DNA from: Mesorhizobium sp. ES1-1
Lineage (GTDB): Bacteria; Pseudomonadota; Alphaproteobacteria; Rhizobiales; Rhizobiaceae
Reading direction: 5' to 3'
Assembly: GCF_020164785.1 (NCBI RefSeq)
Contig: NZ_JAIUGX010000006.1
Span: forward strand, 266,597-330,596
Length of the DNA: 64,000 nt
Part shown: piece after piece, positions 1 through 8,623 of the stretch
Layout: each line of letters starts with the position of its first letter
Position numbering within the stretch: position 1 is the first letter of the stretch
Notes under the pieces: generated by a model
The model's input: the letters and a program-made list of their open reading frames with translations, nothing else
What the model was told of the DNA's origin: nothing
Database searches by the model: none
Translations under genes and position numbers: made by a program

Positions 1-3000
1 CGGTTCCTGCCCTTGACCTCGAGGCTGCCCATAATGGCGACCTCGGCGCGCGACGATGGCGCAAACAACGGCCCCAGCGCGGCGTCGGCAAGGATGGCGT
101 CGACCGAAGCTAAAGCATCCTCACGCTCTGATGGACGCCATTTGGTGCCAACGCGGGCAAGGTAGCGTTTCGCGGCTTCATGGCGCCTGTCTTCGGCAAT
201 GCCGGGCAACATCTGCAGCAGCTTGTGCAGGGCGAGCCCCCGCATCACCGCGAAACCCGGCTCAACATCGGCATCCAGCACCGGCGAGGCCTTGTCCACC
301 ACGGCCTCCTTGCCTTCATCGATCAGCGCCGAGGCGCCTGATGGCGACAGCGGACGCGGCAGATCCTCGAAGGGCGGCAGGGGGTGGAACAGCGTGGTGG
401 GCAGCGGTGCGAATGCATCGGCCGGGTCAGCCTGCGCGCCGGAAAGCAGGGCAACACCCGGCAGCTTCGTGACATGGAATCGATGCACCGGCTCTCCACC
501 GGCGGGATGCTCCCGCTGTTCGCTTTCCGGCGCCCCGATCAGGGCGCGGCTGACGATCGAATGCCAGGTGCCGGCATTCGGCGCCCGCTTGCCGTGATAG
601 CCGCAGACGATCAACCGGTCCTCGGCACGCGTCATGCCGACATAGAGCAGCCTCCGATATTCGTCGTCGGCGAGTTCCCGCGCCTTTGCCGCCGCCGCTT
701 TCGAAAAGCCATTGGCGACATCGCTGGCCGAGCGCCAAAGATAGCCCTTGCCGTCCCAATGGGCGCCGGACCCGGCGAAAGGCATCAGCCGCGGCAGATG
801 CTGGTCGCTGAACGGGGCGGAGCCGCCATCGACCAGGAACACGACCGGCGCCTCGAGCCCCTTGGCCGCATGGACGGTCATGACGCGAACCTCGTCGCGG
901 GTCTGGTCCATCTCGCGCTTGATCTCGGGACCGGCATTCTCCAGCGTCGCCAGGAAGGCCTCGAGCCCAGGCAGGCCGGTCCGTTCCTCGGCAAGGCAGA
1001 AACTCAAAAACTCGTCGAGAATATCGCCGGCCTCGGGACCGAGGCGCGCGATCATCCTGGCGCGCACGCCATCGCGCGCCAGGAGACTGGCATAGAATTC
1101 GAACACCGGCCTGAAGGCGGCCTCGTTCGTCCAGGCCTCGAGTTGCGCGGCAATGTCCGCAAGTCGTCCACCTTCGCCCGCCTGAGTGCGCAGCGACGCG
1201 AGCAGCGACATGCCGGGCGGCCTCTGCGCGGCGAGCGTGAAGAGTGCCTCTTCCGGCAGGTCGAAGATCGGGCCGCACAGGATTGCGGCCAGCGACAGGT
1301 CGTCCTGCGGCTGGATGAGGAGATGCCCGAGCGCGATCAGGTCCTTGACCGCGATATGGCCGGGCAGGCTCAGCCGGTCGGCGCCGGCAACCGGGATGTC
1401 GCGGCGCTTCAAGGCACGAGTGAGGGCGTGCACGAAGCGGTCCCGCTTGCGCACCAGGACCAGCACATCGCCCGGCCGCAGCCGCTTGCCGCGGCCTTCT
1501 ATGATCTCGCCCCTGCCGATCCACCCGGCGATCGTGGCGGCGACATTTTCGGCCACGCGCACCGCCGGTGCATGCGCGTGATCGATGGCCTGCGTCCAGT
1601 CGTCCGGCTCGTCGACGGCTTCGGTCCCGATCGATGGCCAGACCTCGACATAGCCAGGCGCGTCGGTGCGGATCGCCTGGTGGCGCAGCGGATCGGGATC
1701 GTGGCTGATGCCCCTCCTGACGACAGGGTCGGCAAAAACACGGTCGACGGCGGCAAGCACATCGTCGGTCGAGCGGAACGACCAGGTCAGCTTGAGGTCG
1801 GCAAACGACGCCTCGGCTTCGCGCACCTTACCAGCGAACAAAAGCCGGCTGTCAGCGAAGGAGTCGGGCGCGGCGCCCTGGAAGGAATAGATCGACTGCT
1901 TCTCGTCGCCGACGGCAAAGACCGTCCGATTGTTGGCGTCGCGGGCTCCAATGCCGGCAAAGAACTCTTCGGCCAGCCGCTTCACCACTTCCCATTGATC
2001 GGGGCTGGTGTCCTGCGCCTCGTCGAGCAGGATGTGGTCGATGCCCTGGTCGAGTTTGTAGTGCACCCAGGGACCGGCGTCGGGCCGCGCCAGAAGGCTG
2101 ACCGTGCGTGTGATCAGGTCGTTGAAATCGAGGAAGCCACGGCTGCGCTTCAAAATCTCGTAGCGGGCAATCAGCCAGTCGGCGATGGTAAGCGCGGCCC
2201 GCGTGCCCTCGAGCATCCGGAACAGGGCAAGCCGGTCGACGGTTTGAATGATCGCTTTGGCCGCTGTCAGGTAGCGGTCCGCCAGATCGGGCAGTTGGCT
2301 AACCAGAGCTTTCTTGAATGCCGTTCCCGGATCATAGGCATCGCCACCGGTCTTGAGGAAGGCCCTCGACAGCAGTTGCAGCCGGCGCACCGGATCGTCC
2401 TCGGCGAAAGCCAGACGCGCATAGGGCAGGATATTGTTCAGCACCGTCCTGGCGTCGGCTGCTTCGGCGGCATGGGCAAACGCGCCGAAGTAATCCGGCG
2501 GGAAGCCGGGCAATGGCCACGCCGAGGCGGCTATGCCGTCGGCGGTCTGGCCGGGGCGGAAATCGAACTCATCGAACAGGGGCTGGAAGCGGGTGTCGTA
2601 GCGTCCGATGGCGTCGATAAAGGAGTTCAAGCCGTCGCGCTTGCGCACGATCTCGCCCAGCAGCGCATCGAGCCCGGCTTCCCCGCCGCGGTCGAGAATG
2701 GTTGCGAACGCCTCGGCCAGTTCCCTGTCGCCAGCAGCCGTGCCGGAGATCATCTCGCGGCGCGCGGCGGCAAAAAGCGATGCCTCCATCTGGCTGTCGA
2801 GCAGCTCGAAATGGGCGGGGATGTTGGCTTCCAGGGGAAATTGATGGAGCACCGATTCGCAGAATGCGTGGATGGTCTGGATCTTCAGCCCACCCGGCGT
2901 TTCCAGCGCCTCGGCAAACAGGCGACGGGCGCGGCGCATGGTTTCCAAGTCCGGCCGCCGGCCTTCCAGCGCCTCCACCCTGGCCGCAAGATCGACCTCG

Positions 3001-3251
3001 CTAAGCGTGGTCCACTCAGACAGGGTCGAGAACACCCGGTTCGACATGTTCGCTGCCGCGGCGCGCGTATAGGTCAGGCACAGGATTTTCGACGGATCGG
3101 TGCCGCGCAGCAGCAGCCTGATGACGCGCTGGGCCAGCACATGGGTCTTGCCCGATCCGGCATTGGCCGACACCCAGGCGGAGTTGTTCGGATCGGAAGC
3201 ACGCGCCTGGCTGGAAGCGGTTTCACTCGGGATCGGATAGGGCTTCTTCAT
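1..3251 (-). CDS. addA: AddA, double-strand break repair helicase-nuclease (3' part outside window)
   Basis: Large subunit of the AddAB complex, which resects double-strand DNA ends for RecA-dependent repair in the cytoplasm. About 1083 codons are visible and the frame stays open to the window edge, so the C-terminus is missing. Seen: a UvrD-type Walker A, ANAGSGKT, at residues 29-36, and a Walker B-like LLDEAQDTSPDQWE near residue 410. The last visible residues (AEVAIMGSLEVKG) match the stretch that normally leads into the C-terminal nuclease domain, so the nuclease active site itself cannot be judged here. The start ATG overlaps the addB stop (ATGA), which indicates translational coupling. 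Alphaproteobacterial AddA is usually about 1150-1180 aa. Confidence 0.93.
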   Translation of the reverse strand, partial: MKKPYPIPSETASSQARASDPNNSAWVSANAGSGKTHVLAQRVIRLLLRGTDPSKILCLTYTRAAAANMSNRVFSTLSEWTTLSEVDLAARVEALEGRRPDLETMRRARRLFAEALETPGGLKIQTIHAFCESVLHQFPLEANIPAHFELLDSQMEASLFAAARREMISGTAAGDRELAEAFATILDRGGEAGLDALLGEIVRKRDGLNSFIDAIGRYDTRFQPLFDEFDFRPGQTADGIAASAWPLPGFPPDYFGAFAHAAEAADARTVLNNILPYARLAFAEDDPVRRLQLLSRAFLKTGGDAYDPGTAFKKALVSQLPDLADRYLTAAKAIIQTVDRLALFRMLEGTRAALTIADWLIARYEILKRSRGFLDFNDLITRTVSLLARPDAGPWVHYKLDQGIDHILLDEAQDTSPDQWEVVKRLAEEFFAGIGARDANNRTVFAVGDEKQSIYSFQGAAPDSFADSRLLFAGKVREAEASFADLKLTWSFRSTDDVLAAVDRVFADPVVRRGISHDPDPLRHQAIRTDAPGYVEVWPSIGTEAVDEPDDWTQAIDHAHAPAVRVAENVAATIAGWIGRGEIIEGRGKRLRPGDVLVLVRKRDRFVHALTRALKRRDIPVAGADRLSLPGHIAVKDLIALGHLLIQPQDDLSLAAILCGPIFDLPEEALFTLAAQRPPGMSLLASLRTQAGEGGRLADIAAQLEAWTNEAAFRPVFEFYASLLARDGVRARMIARLGPEAGDILDEFLSFCLAEERTGLPGLEAFLATLENAGPEIKREMDQTRDEVRVMTVHAAKGLEAPVVFLVDGGSAPFSDQHLPRLMPFAGSGAHWDGKGYLWRSASDVANGFSKAAAAKARELADDEYRRLLYVGMTRAEDRLIVCGYHGKRAPNAGTWHSIVSRALIGAPESEQREHPAGGEPVHRFHVTKLPGVALLSGAQADPADAFAPLPTTLFHPLPPFEDLPRPLSPSGASALIDEGKEAVVDKASPVLDADVEPGFAVMRGLALHKLLQMLPGIAEDRRHEAAKRYLARVGTKWRPSEREDALASVDAILADAALGPLFAPSSRAEVAIMGSLEVKGRN

Positions 3252-6200
3252 GCCTCGTCGCCCTCGTCGCCGGGATCGCCGCCGGCCGACCATTCGAGAA
3301 CGCGCGCAAGATGGTCGTAGGCGCCATCCGTCTCGCCCTCCCGGAACGGTAGCGCACGGGACAGATAGCCGGTCTCCGGGTCGGCATAGTGGATCAGCAG
3401 CTTCTCCAGCCGCGCCCAGGCCTCCTCTGCAAGATCGGCAGCCGTCCGCGGCTGTCGGTTGTGTTCGAGGATGGATTCCTCGAACACCTCGCCGTTCGGC
3501 TTCAGCCTGATGAAGGCCAGCTGCGACGGCTCGCGCGCGCCCAAATCCCTGAAGGCACCGCGCCTTAACAGCGCGCCCTCCAAGGCCAATTGCGGCGCCA
3601 GCAGCGTATGCGCCTGCGCCTTGGAGGGCGAGGAGCCGGTCTTGTAGTCCAGTATGTCAGCCATGCCGCCGGCCAGCAGATCGACGCGATCCGCATAGCC
3701 GGACAGCGTCACGCCGGACCGTCCGACCAACGTCTTTCCTGCCCGCTCCTCGGCATGGCGGCTCATCACCGCGTCGGCGCGCGTGCGCTCCCATTCGATG
3801 ATGTTGGCGGCGAGTTTCTCGAAGCGCGGCCACCATATCGCCTCGACGTCGGCAGGAAGCCCTGCCTCGGCAAAGCAGGCGCGGCCGGCGGCGATGAGGC
3901 CGGCCAGTGCGTCGGGCGCGCGCGGGTCGGGTGAGTGCCCGGAGAAGCGATGCAGGACGGCGTGGAACAGCGTGCCGCGCTCCGCCGCGCCGGGGTCACG
4001 GATAACCGGGTCGAGCGGCATCAGCCCGAGGATGCGCCTTGCATAGATGGCATAGGGGTCGCGGCGCAGCGTTTCGATCTCGGTGACGGAGAAATGCGTT
4101 GGGCGTACAGACAAAGGCGGCTTCGGACGTGGCCGTGGCGCGAAATCCTGCCTGGGGCCGGCGTCCAGGGCGCGCGCCCAGGCGAGCAACTGATCGCCAC
4201 GCCGGCGCGGCGCAGCCGCCTGATCGCTGCCTATGAAGGTGACGAGACGCTGCAGCCAACGCGACGGCACGGCAGGAGCGTCGCCGGCGCGCACCGAGCG
4301 GGCCAGCACCACTTTGCCGGCGCCCATGGCCATTTGGAAATCATGCGCGGCGAGGCCTATGCGCCGTTCTGGGGGTTCGAGGTCGATGCCGGACTTCATC
4401 AGCCGCGACATGAAGCGGTCGCTCTCAGGCTTGCGTGGCCACACGCCTTCATTGAGCCCGCCGATGACAAGGGTGTCGACGGTTTGCAGCCGGGCTTCCA
4501 GCGCGCCCCAGATGGCGATGTTCCTGTCGCTCCCCTGCGCCGGCTTCACCGTCTCGGGTGCGATCAGGGCCGCCATCACGTCCGGCCATTCGCTGGCAGC
4601 GAGCGAGAGCGGTGCCGAGGCTGCAATCAGTCCCCGCAGCAGTTCGGCGAGTTTTTCGCCTGCGTCACCCGCGTAAAGCCCGGCAAGGCCGCCATCCGCT
4701 GTGCGGCCGAGATTTTCCAGTGCCGTGACGCTGGACCTGGCCAGCGCCGACAAGGCCGCTTCCGCTTCATCGCGAAACGTGGTCAACGGCGCCAGGGCCT
4801 GAGTGAGACGCCCCAGCACATCGCGCGCGTTTCCGATGGTCCGCACGGTCAGCCGGGACAACCAGAACGGCGGCCGCCCACCATCGTCCAGGCCGGCAAG
4901 GCGGGCCTCGAACAGATCCGGGAGCGACGCGATGTCAGGACGGCCGGTGCCGCCGCGAAGCGCCACCAGTTCGACCAGTTCGGCCGCGTGGCGCACCTCG
5001 GCCCGTTCGAGGCCGAGATGGAGCAGCGGATGCTTGAGCAGCGCAAGCAGGCCTACCGGATCTCCGGGACGGAACACCGCTTCCAGCAACAGCCTGAGCA
5101 GGCCGGCCGCCGGACTGTTGGCGAGCGGCGTTCCGCCGGAATCATCGGCGATGACGCCAAACCGCTTCAGTTCGACGCAGACACGGCGCGCAAGGGCACG
5201 GTCGCCGGTAACAAGCGCGGCCGTTTGGCCGGGCGCCTCGACGGCCTGCTTGAGCGCGACGGCGATGGCAACGGCCTCATCGCGCTCGCTCGCCGCTTCG
5301 ATCAGGGTCACATCGGCAAAGGCGCGCGCAATTTCGGGGGCCAGGAATCCGGCGCGCGTCTCGGCCCAGAGTTCGGTGGTCTCGGCTGGCCGCAGCGCCT
5401 CGCCGATCATTGCGGCGCGCAGCGCGAGCCGCGGCTCGGGCACGGCGATCTCCTCGACATCGCCGCGCGGCACGCCGATCTTGCCGAGCAGTCTTGCCAA
5501 GCCATATTGCGGGTGCCCGAGTACCGCCGGACGGGCGCCGGGGGCGGCAATCGCCTGGAAGGACGCCTCGTCGAGGGTCCGGTCGAGCCCAGGCAGCACG
5601 ACGGCGCCGTCGGGCAAGCGGGCAATGGCCGCAAGCAGTTCCGCCGTGGCGGGTATCGAGCCTGTGGATCCCGCCGCGATCACCGGCCCGGCGGGCAGAT
5701 CGCGACGCAGCCGCGCCGCTTCCGCCCGGATCAAGGCGTTGCGATGCGCCGCCGGATCGGACTGGCCGCTCTCCTCAAGGAATTGCGGCCAGGCGTTGGT
5801 GACGATATCGAGGAACTCGAGTGTTACCTGCCACCACTCGGCAAGGTTGCCGGTGACCACGTCCTTTAGCCTTGCCCAGTCTGAGCCCTCCGTCTCGATG
5901 TCATCCATCAGCCTGGCGAGATCCCGCGCCAGCCAGATCGCGTCGGCCGTCGAGGCCGGGATGACGATCTCCTCGGAGAAAAGCGCGGCGACATGCGCCG
6001 GCAGCCGGCGCTTCCAGGCGCGCACCAGAGGCGTCAGCAGCAGCAGGCGCTCGATCGCGGCGATGGGCGGCGCGAGATCGATGGCGGCGGACGGCTCGAC
6101 ATCGAACGCGGCCTCGTCTTCGTCGAATTCGCCGAGCGGGCGAATGACCGGCAGGATGGCCGAACCGCTGCCGCCACGCGCCTTCAGGCTATCGACGAAG

Positions 6201-6382
6201 ACGCCACGCAAGGCGCGAGCCGCGCGGCGGGTCGGCACGTAAATGGTGACATCGGCCAGCGCAAGGGGGTCGCCCTCGAACCGGAAGCCTGGGACAAGGC
6301 GGCCGGCAAGCAGGGCCTCGGCAAGCGTCGGCAGAAACGGCGCTCCGGGTGGGATGGAGAAAACGCGGCTCGAGCCGCTCAT
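3248..6382 (-). CDS. addB: AddB, double-strand break repair protein, alphaproteobacterial type
   Basis: Second subunit of the AddAB helicase-nuclease, 1044 aa, the normal size for the alphaproteobacterial form. The N-terminal part looks like an inactivated helicase-like fold with no clear Walker A. The C-terminal part carries a RecB-type nuclease signature: GYADRVDLL followed by ILDYKTG, giving the Asp and the D-Y-K residues expected of a PD-(D/E)xK site. It overlaps addA downstream and the nucleotidyltransferase gene upstream by 4 bp each, so murU-addB-addA are probably translated from one message. Identity rests on the nuclease motif, size and order. Confidence 0.92.
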   Translation of the reverse strand: MSGSSRVFSIPPGAPFLPTLAEALLAGRLVPGFRFEGDPLALADVTIYVPTRRAARALRGVFVDSLKARGGSGSAILPVIRPLGEFDEDEAAFDVEPSAAIDLAPPIAAIERLLLLTPLVRAWKRRLPAHVAALFSEEIVIPASTADAIWLARDLARLMDDIETEGSDWARLKDVVTGNLAEWWQVTLEFLDIVTNAWPQFLEESGQSDPAAHRNALIRAEAARLRRDLPAGPVIAAGSTGSIPATAELLAAIARLPDGAVVLPGLDRTLDEASFQAIAAPGARPAVLGHPQYGLARLLGKIGVPRGDVEEIAVPEPRLALRAAMIGEALRPAETTELWAETRAGFLAPEIARAFADVTLIEAASERDEAVAIAVALKQAVEAPGQTAALVTGDRALARRVCVELKRFGVIADDSGGTPLANSPAAGLLRLLLEAVFRPGDPVGLLALLKHPLLHLGLERAEVRHAAELVELVALRGGTGRPDIASLPDLFEARLAGLDDGGRPPFWLSRLTVRTIGNARDVLGRLTQALAPLTTFRDEAEAALSALARSSVTALENLGRTADGGLAGLYAGDAGEKLAELLRGLIAASAPLSLAASEWPDVMAALIAPETVKPAQGSDRNIAIWGALEARLQTVDTLVIGGLNEGVWPRKPESDRFMSRLMKSGIDLEPPERRIGLAAHDFQMAMGAGKVVLARSVRAGDAPAVPSRWLQRLVTFIGSDQAAAPRRRGDQLLAWARALDAGPRQDFAPRPRPKPPLSVRPTHFSVTEIETLRRDPYAIYARRILGLMPLDPVIRDPGAAERGTLFHAVLHRFSGHSPDPRAPDALAGLIAAGRACFAEAGLPADVEAIWWPRFEKLAANIIEWERTRADAVMSRHAEERAGKTLVGRSGVTLSGYADRVDLLAGGMADILDYKTGSSPSKAQAHTLLAPQLALEGALLRRGAFRDLGAREPSQLAFIRLKPNGEVFEESILEHNRQPRTAADLAEEAWARLEKLLIHYADPETGYLSRALPFREGETDGAYDHLARVLEWSAGGDPGDEGDEA

Positions 6383-7107
6383 CGCGACCCGGTCAAGGAA
6401 CCGGCGACAGCTGCTTCCGCGAGTGGGATGGCGTCCGGCGTGCCGACGGTGATCCAGCGGCCACGCATCGGCAGGCCGAACAGGCGGCCGGCTTCTATTG
6501 CCCTGTCGAAATAGGCGTTGAGCGAATGCGCTCCCGCGGGTGCATCCTGGAAAAGACGAGGCTGGATGATCGCGGCGCCGGCATAGATCAGCCCCGACGG
6601 ATCTCCTTTCGAGCGCTGCAAGGCACCATCCGGCGCCACCAGGAAATCGGTCCCGCCGCTATGTCCGGTCGCCTGGTGCAGATCAGCCAGCATCATCAGA
6701 ATATCCATCGTCGTCTCGTCCCATGCAAGGGCGAGCCGACCCAGATTGGCGGGTCCGTCGTCGATCCAGAACGTGTCGGCATTGACGATGTAGAAGGGTT
6801 TCATGCCAAGGTCCGGCAACGCCTTGACGATGCCCCCGGCGGAATCAAGCAGCTGTTCGCTCTCGTCGGAGATGATGATGCGGGGCGCCTGGCGTGCCGC
6901 GACATGAGCGACGATCTGTTCGGGAAGATAATGGACGTTGACCACGGCCCTGCCGACGCCGGCGGCAGCCAGGCTGTCGAGGCCCCAATCGAGCAAGGTC
7001 TTGCCGGCGATCCTGACCAGCGGCTTGGGAATGGTGTCGGTGATCGGCCGCATGCGCTTGCCGAGCCCGGCGGCGAGCACGATCGCGCTGTCCGGCCCTT
7101 CCATCAC
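6379..7107 (-). CDS. murU: Nucleotidyltransferase, MurU-like (N-acetylmuramate-1-phosphate uridylyltransferase)
   Basis: NTP-transferase of 242 aa. The N-terminus has the family signature IVLAAGLGKRMRPITDTIPKPL (residues 9-30, the pyrophosphorylase GxGxRM...KP loop), followed by a conserved VNADTFW metal-binding region. In the peptidoglycan recycling route known from Pseudomonas, AmgK phosphorylates MurNAc and MurU converts the 1-phosphate to UDP-MurNAc. The gene immediately upstream is a TsaE-AmgK-type fusion joined by a 4-bp overlap, which supports MurU rather than a mannose- or glucose-1-phosphate enzyme. Substrate is inferred from context; the sequence alone shows only the nucleotidyltransferase family. 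Confidence 0.8.
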   Translation of the reverse strand: MMEGPDSAIVLAAGLGKRMRPITDTIPKPLVRIAGKTLLDWGLDSLAAAGVGRAVVNVHYLPEQIVAHVAARQAPRIIISDESEQLLDSAGGIVKALPDLGMKPFYIVNADTFWIDDGPANLGRLALAWDETTMDILMMLADLHQATGHSGGTDFLVAPDGALQRSKGDPSGLIYAGAAIIQPRLFQDAPAGAHSLNAYFDRAIEAGRLFGLPMRGRWITVGTPDAIPLAEAAVAGSLTGSR

Positions 7108-8615
7108 AGCCCTCGCTCTTCCAGCAGGCCGTTATCGCTGTAGAAATCCCGCAGTTCGACCAGCGCAGGGTGCCCCAGGGCGCGGCGCAGATAGTCGCGA
7201 ATGCGCGGCAGATGCTTGAGATAGTCGGGCTTGCCGTCACGTTCGTGCAGTCGCACGAAGATGCCGAGGATCTTGGAATTGCGCTGCGCCGCCATGATCG
7301 CGTAGGTCTCGAGAAAGCCTGCCTCATCGAACGCGCCGGCGGCATGGCGTGCCGCGACATAGGCATCGAGCGTCCGCTTCTCGATCTCGGGAGATATTGT
7401 CACGCGGGCGTCCATGGCCAGGGACGCCACATCATAGGCTGAAGGACCGATCAGCGCATCCTGGAAGTCGACGATGCCCAGCCGGTCGTGGCCGGTGCGA
7501 TCGGGGCGCCAGATGATGTTGGGTGAATGGAAATCGCGCAGCATCAGCGTGTATTCGCGGCCTTGCAGGCGGTCGAAAAGTCCGTTCCAAGCCTGGTGGT
7601 AGCCGGCGCGCAAGCCCTCGCTCGCCGGACTGCCTGAGATCGCCGGCACATACCAGTCGACCAGCAGGTCGGCTTCGATCATCATCGCATCGCGGTCGAA
7701 GGGCGGCACCTCATGGAGGCCGCCGAGCCCGGTTTCCATGCGCTTCGGCCATGTCCTGCCATGCATCATGGCCAGCAGTTCAGCCGCCGCTGCATGGCGC
7801 TCGGCCACCGGTTCGCCATCCTTGCCAAGGAACCCTTCGGAACCGAGATGTTCGATGAGCAGGAAACCGTTGTCCTGGTCCTCGGCATGAATCTCGGGAA
7901 CGCTGACGCCGCCGGCTTGCAAGGCACGGTCGATGGCGACGAAGGCCGAGACCGACTGGGCTGTATGCGCGATCTCGGCATAGGGCTTGCCATCCCTGAC
8001 CGGTGGCCCGAGCACCAGCCGCGGCGAGTTCATCAGCACTTGATGGTCCCGGCCGGCAAGCGATACGATTTCGTAGGAGCGGGCCGATGCATCGCCGGTG
8101 AAATGGCGCCGCCGCGCTTCGCCCCAGCCGGCATGTTCGAGAAAATCGCGCATTGCCAGCGACCGCGCGGCGCGGTCGAAGGCGGCACCCTGCCCCGACA
8201 GCCGCGCCAGCCGAGCTTCGCCATGCTGGACAAGTTCGACCAGAATAGCGGTTTTCGGCAGATGGCCTTCCGCTCGTTCCGGCCATTCGACCAGCGCCGC
8301 ACCCTGAGCCAGCGCCTCATCGAAGCCAAGCTCATCGAGCTCGGACGCAGAGGCCAGGCGGTAGAGATCGAAATGGTGCACCGGAATGCGGGTCTCGTAG
8401 CTTTGCACCAGAGTGAAGGTCGGGCTCGGGACATCGAGCCCTGGGTCGTCGGCCAAGGTCCTGATCAGCGCGCGCGCCAGCGTGGATTTGCCGGCGCCGA
8501 GATCGCCCTTTAGCAACAGCACGTCTCCGGCCCGCAACGACAGCGCGAGATCCTCGCCCAGTCTTGCCGTCCGTGCCTCGTCGGCAAGCACGCGCTCCAG
8601 CACCAATTCCGCCAT
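7104..8615 (-). CDS. TsaE / phosphotransferase (AmgK-like) fusion protein
   Basis: Bifunctional protein of 503 aa. Residues 1 to about 155 are TsaE, the ATPase that supports the TsaBD complex making t6A37 in tRNAs; the P-loop GDLGAGKST is at 37-45 and PSPTFTLVQ follows. From about 165 onward the protein is an aminoglycoside-phosphotransferase-fold kinase with the catalytic LRDFHSPNIIW (HxxxN) and the metal-binding GIVDFQDAL. The kinase half resembles AmgK, the anomeric MurNAc/GlcNAc kinase, which fits the overlapping murU-like gene. Fusion of the two is a recurrent arrangement in Rhizobiales. It starts 8 bp downstream of divL. Confidence 0.88.
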   Translation of the reverse strand: MAELVLERVLADEARTARLGEDLALSLRAGDVLLLKGDLGAGKSTLARALIRTLADDPGLDVPSPTFTLVQSYETRIPVHHFDLYRLASASELDELGFDEALAQGAALVEWPERAEGHLPKTAILVELVQHGEARLARLSGQGAAFDRAARSLAMRDFLEHAGWGEARRRHFTGDASARSYEIVSLAGRDHQVLMNSPRLVLGPPVRDGKPYAEIAHTAQSVSAFVAIDRALQAGGVSVPEIHAEDQDNGFLLIEHLGSEGFLGKDGEPVAERHAAAAELLAMMHGRTWPKRMETGLGGLHEVPPFDRDAMMIEADLLVDWYVPAISGSPASEGLRAGYHQAWNGLFDRLQGREYTLMLRDFHSPNIIWRPDRTGHDRLGIVDFQDALIGPSAYDVASLAMDARVTISPEIEKRTLDAYVAARHAAGAFDEAGFLETYAIMAAQRNSKILGIFVRLHERDGKPDYLKHLPRIRDYLRRALGHPALVELRDFYSDNGLLEERGL

Positions 8616-8623
8616 CGCGCGTG

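Noticed and set aside
384..3320. Long plus-strand open frame (about 978 codons) opposite addA
   Set aside because: The minus-strand frame has unmistakable AddA motifs; the plus frame is a mirror effect of high GC at third positions and shows no family features.
3935..5869. Plus-strand open frame of about 644 codons opposite addB
   Set aside because: Low-complexity Arg/Gly/Gln-rich product with no domain; addB on the other strand is well supported.
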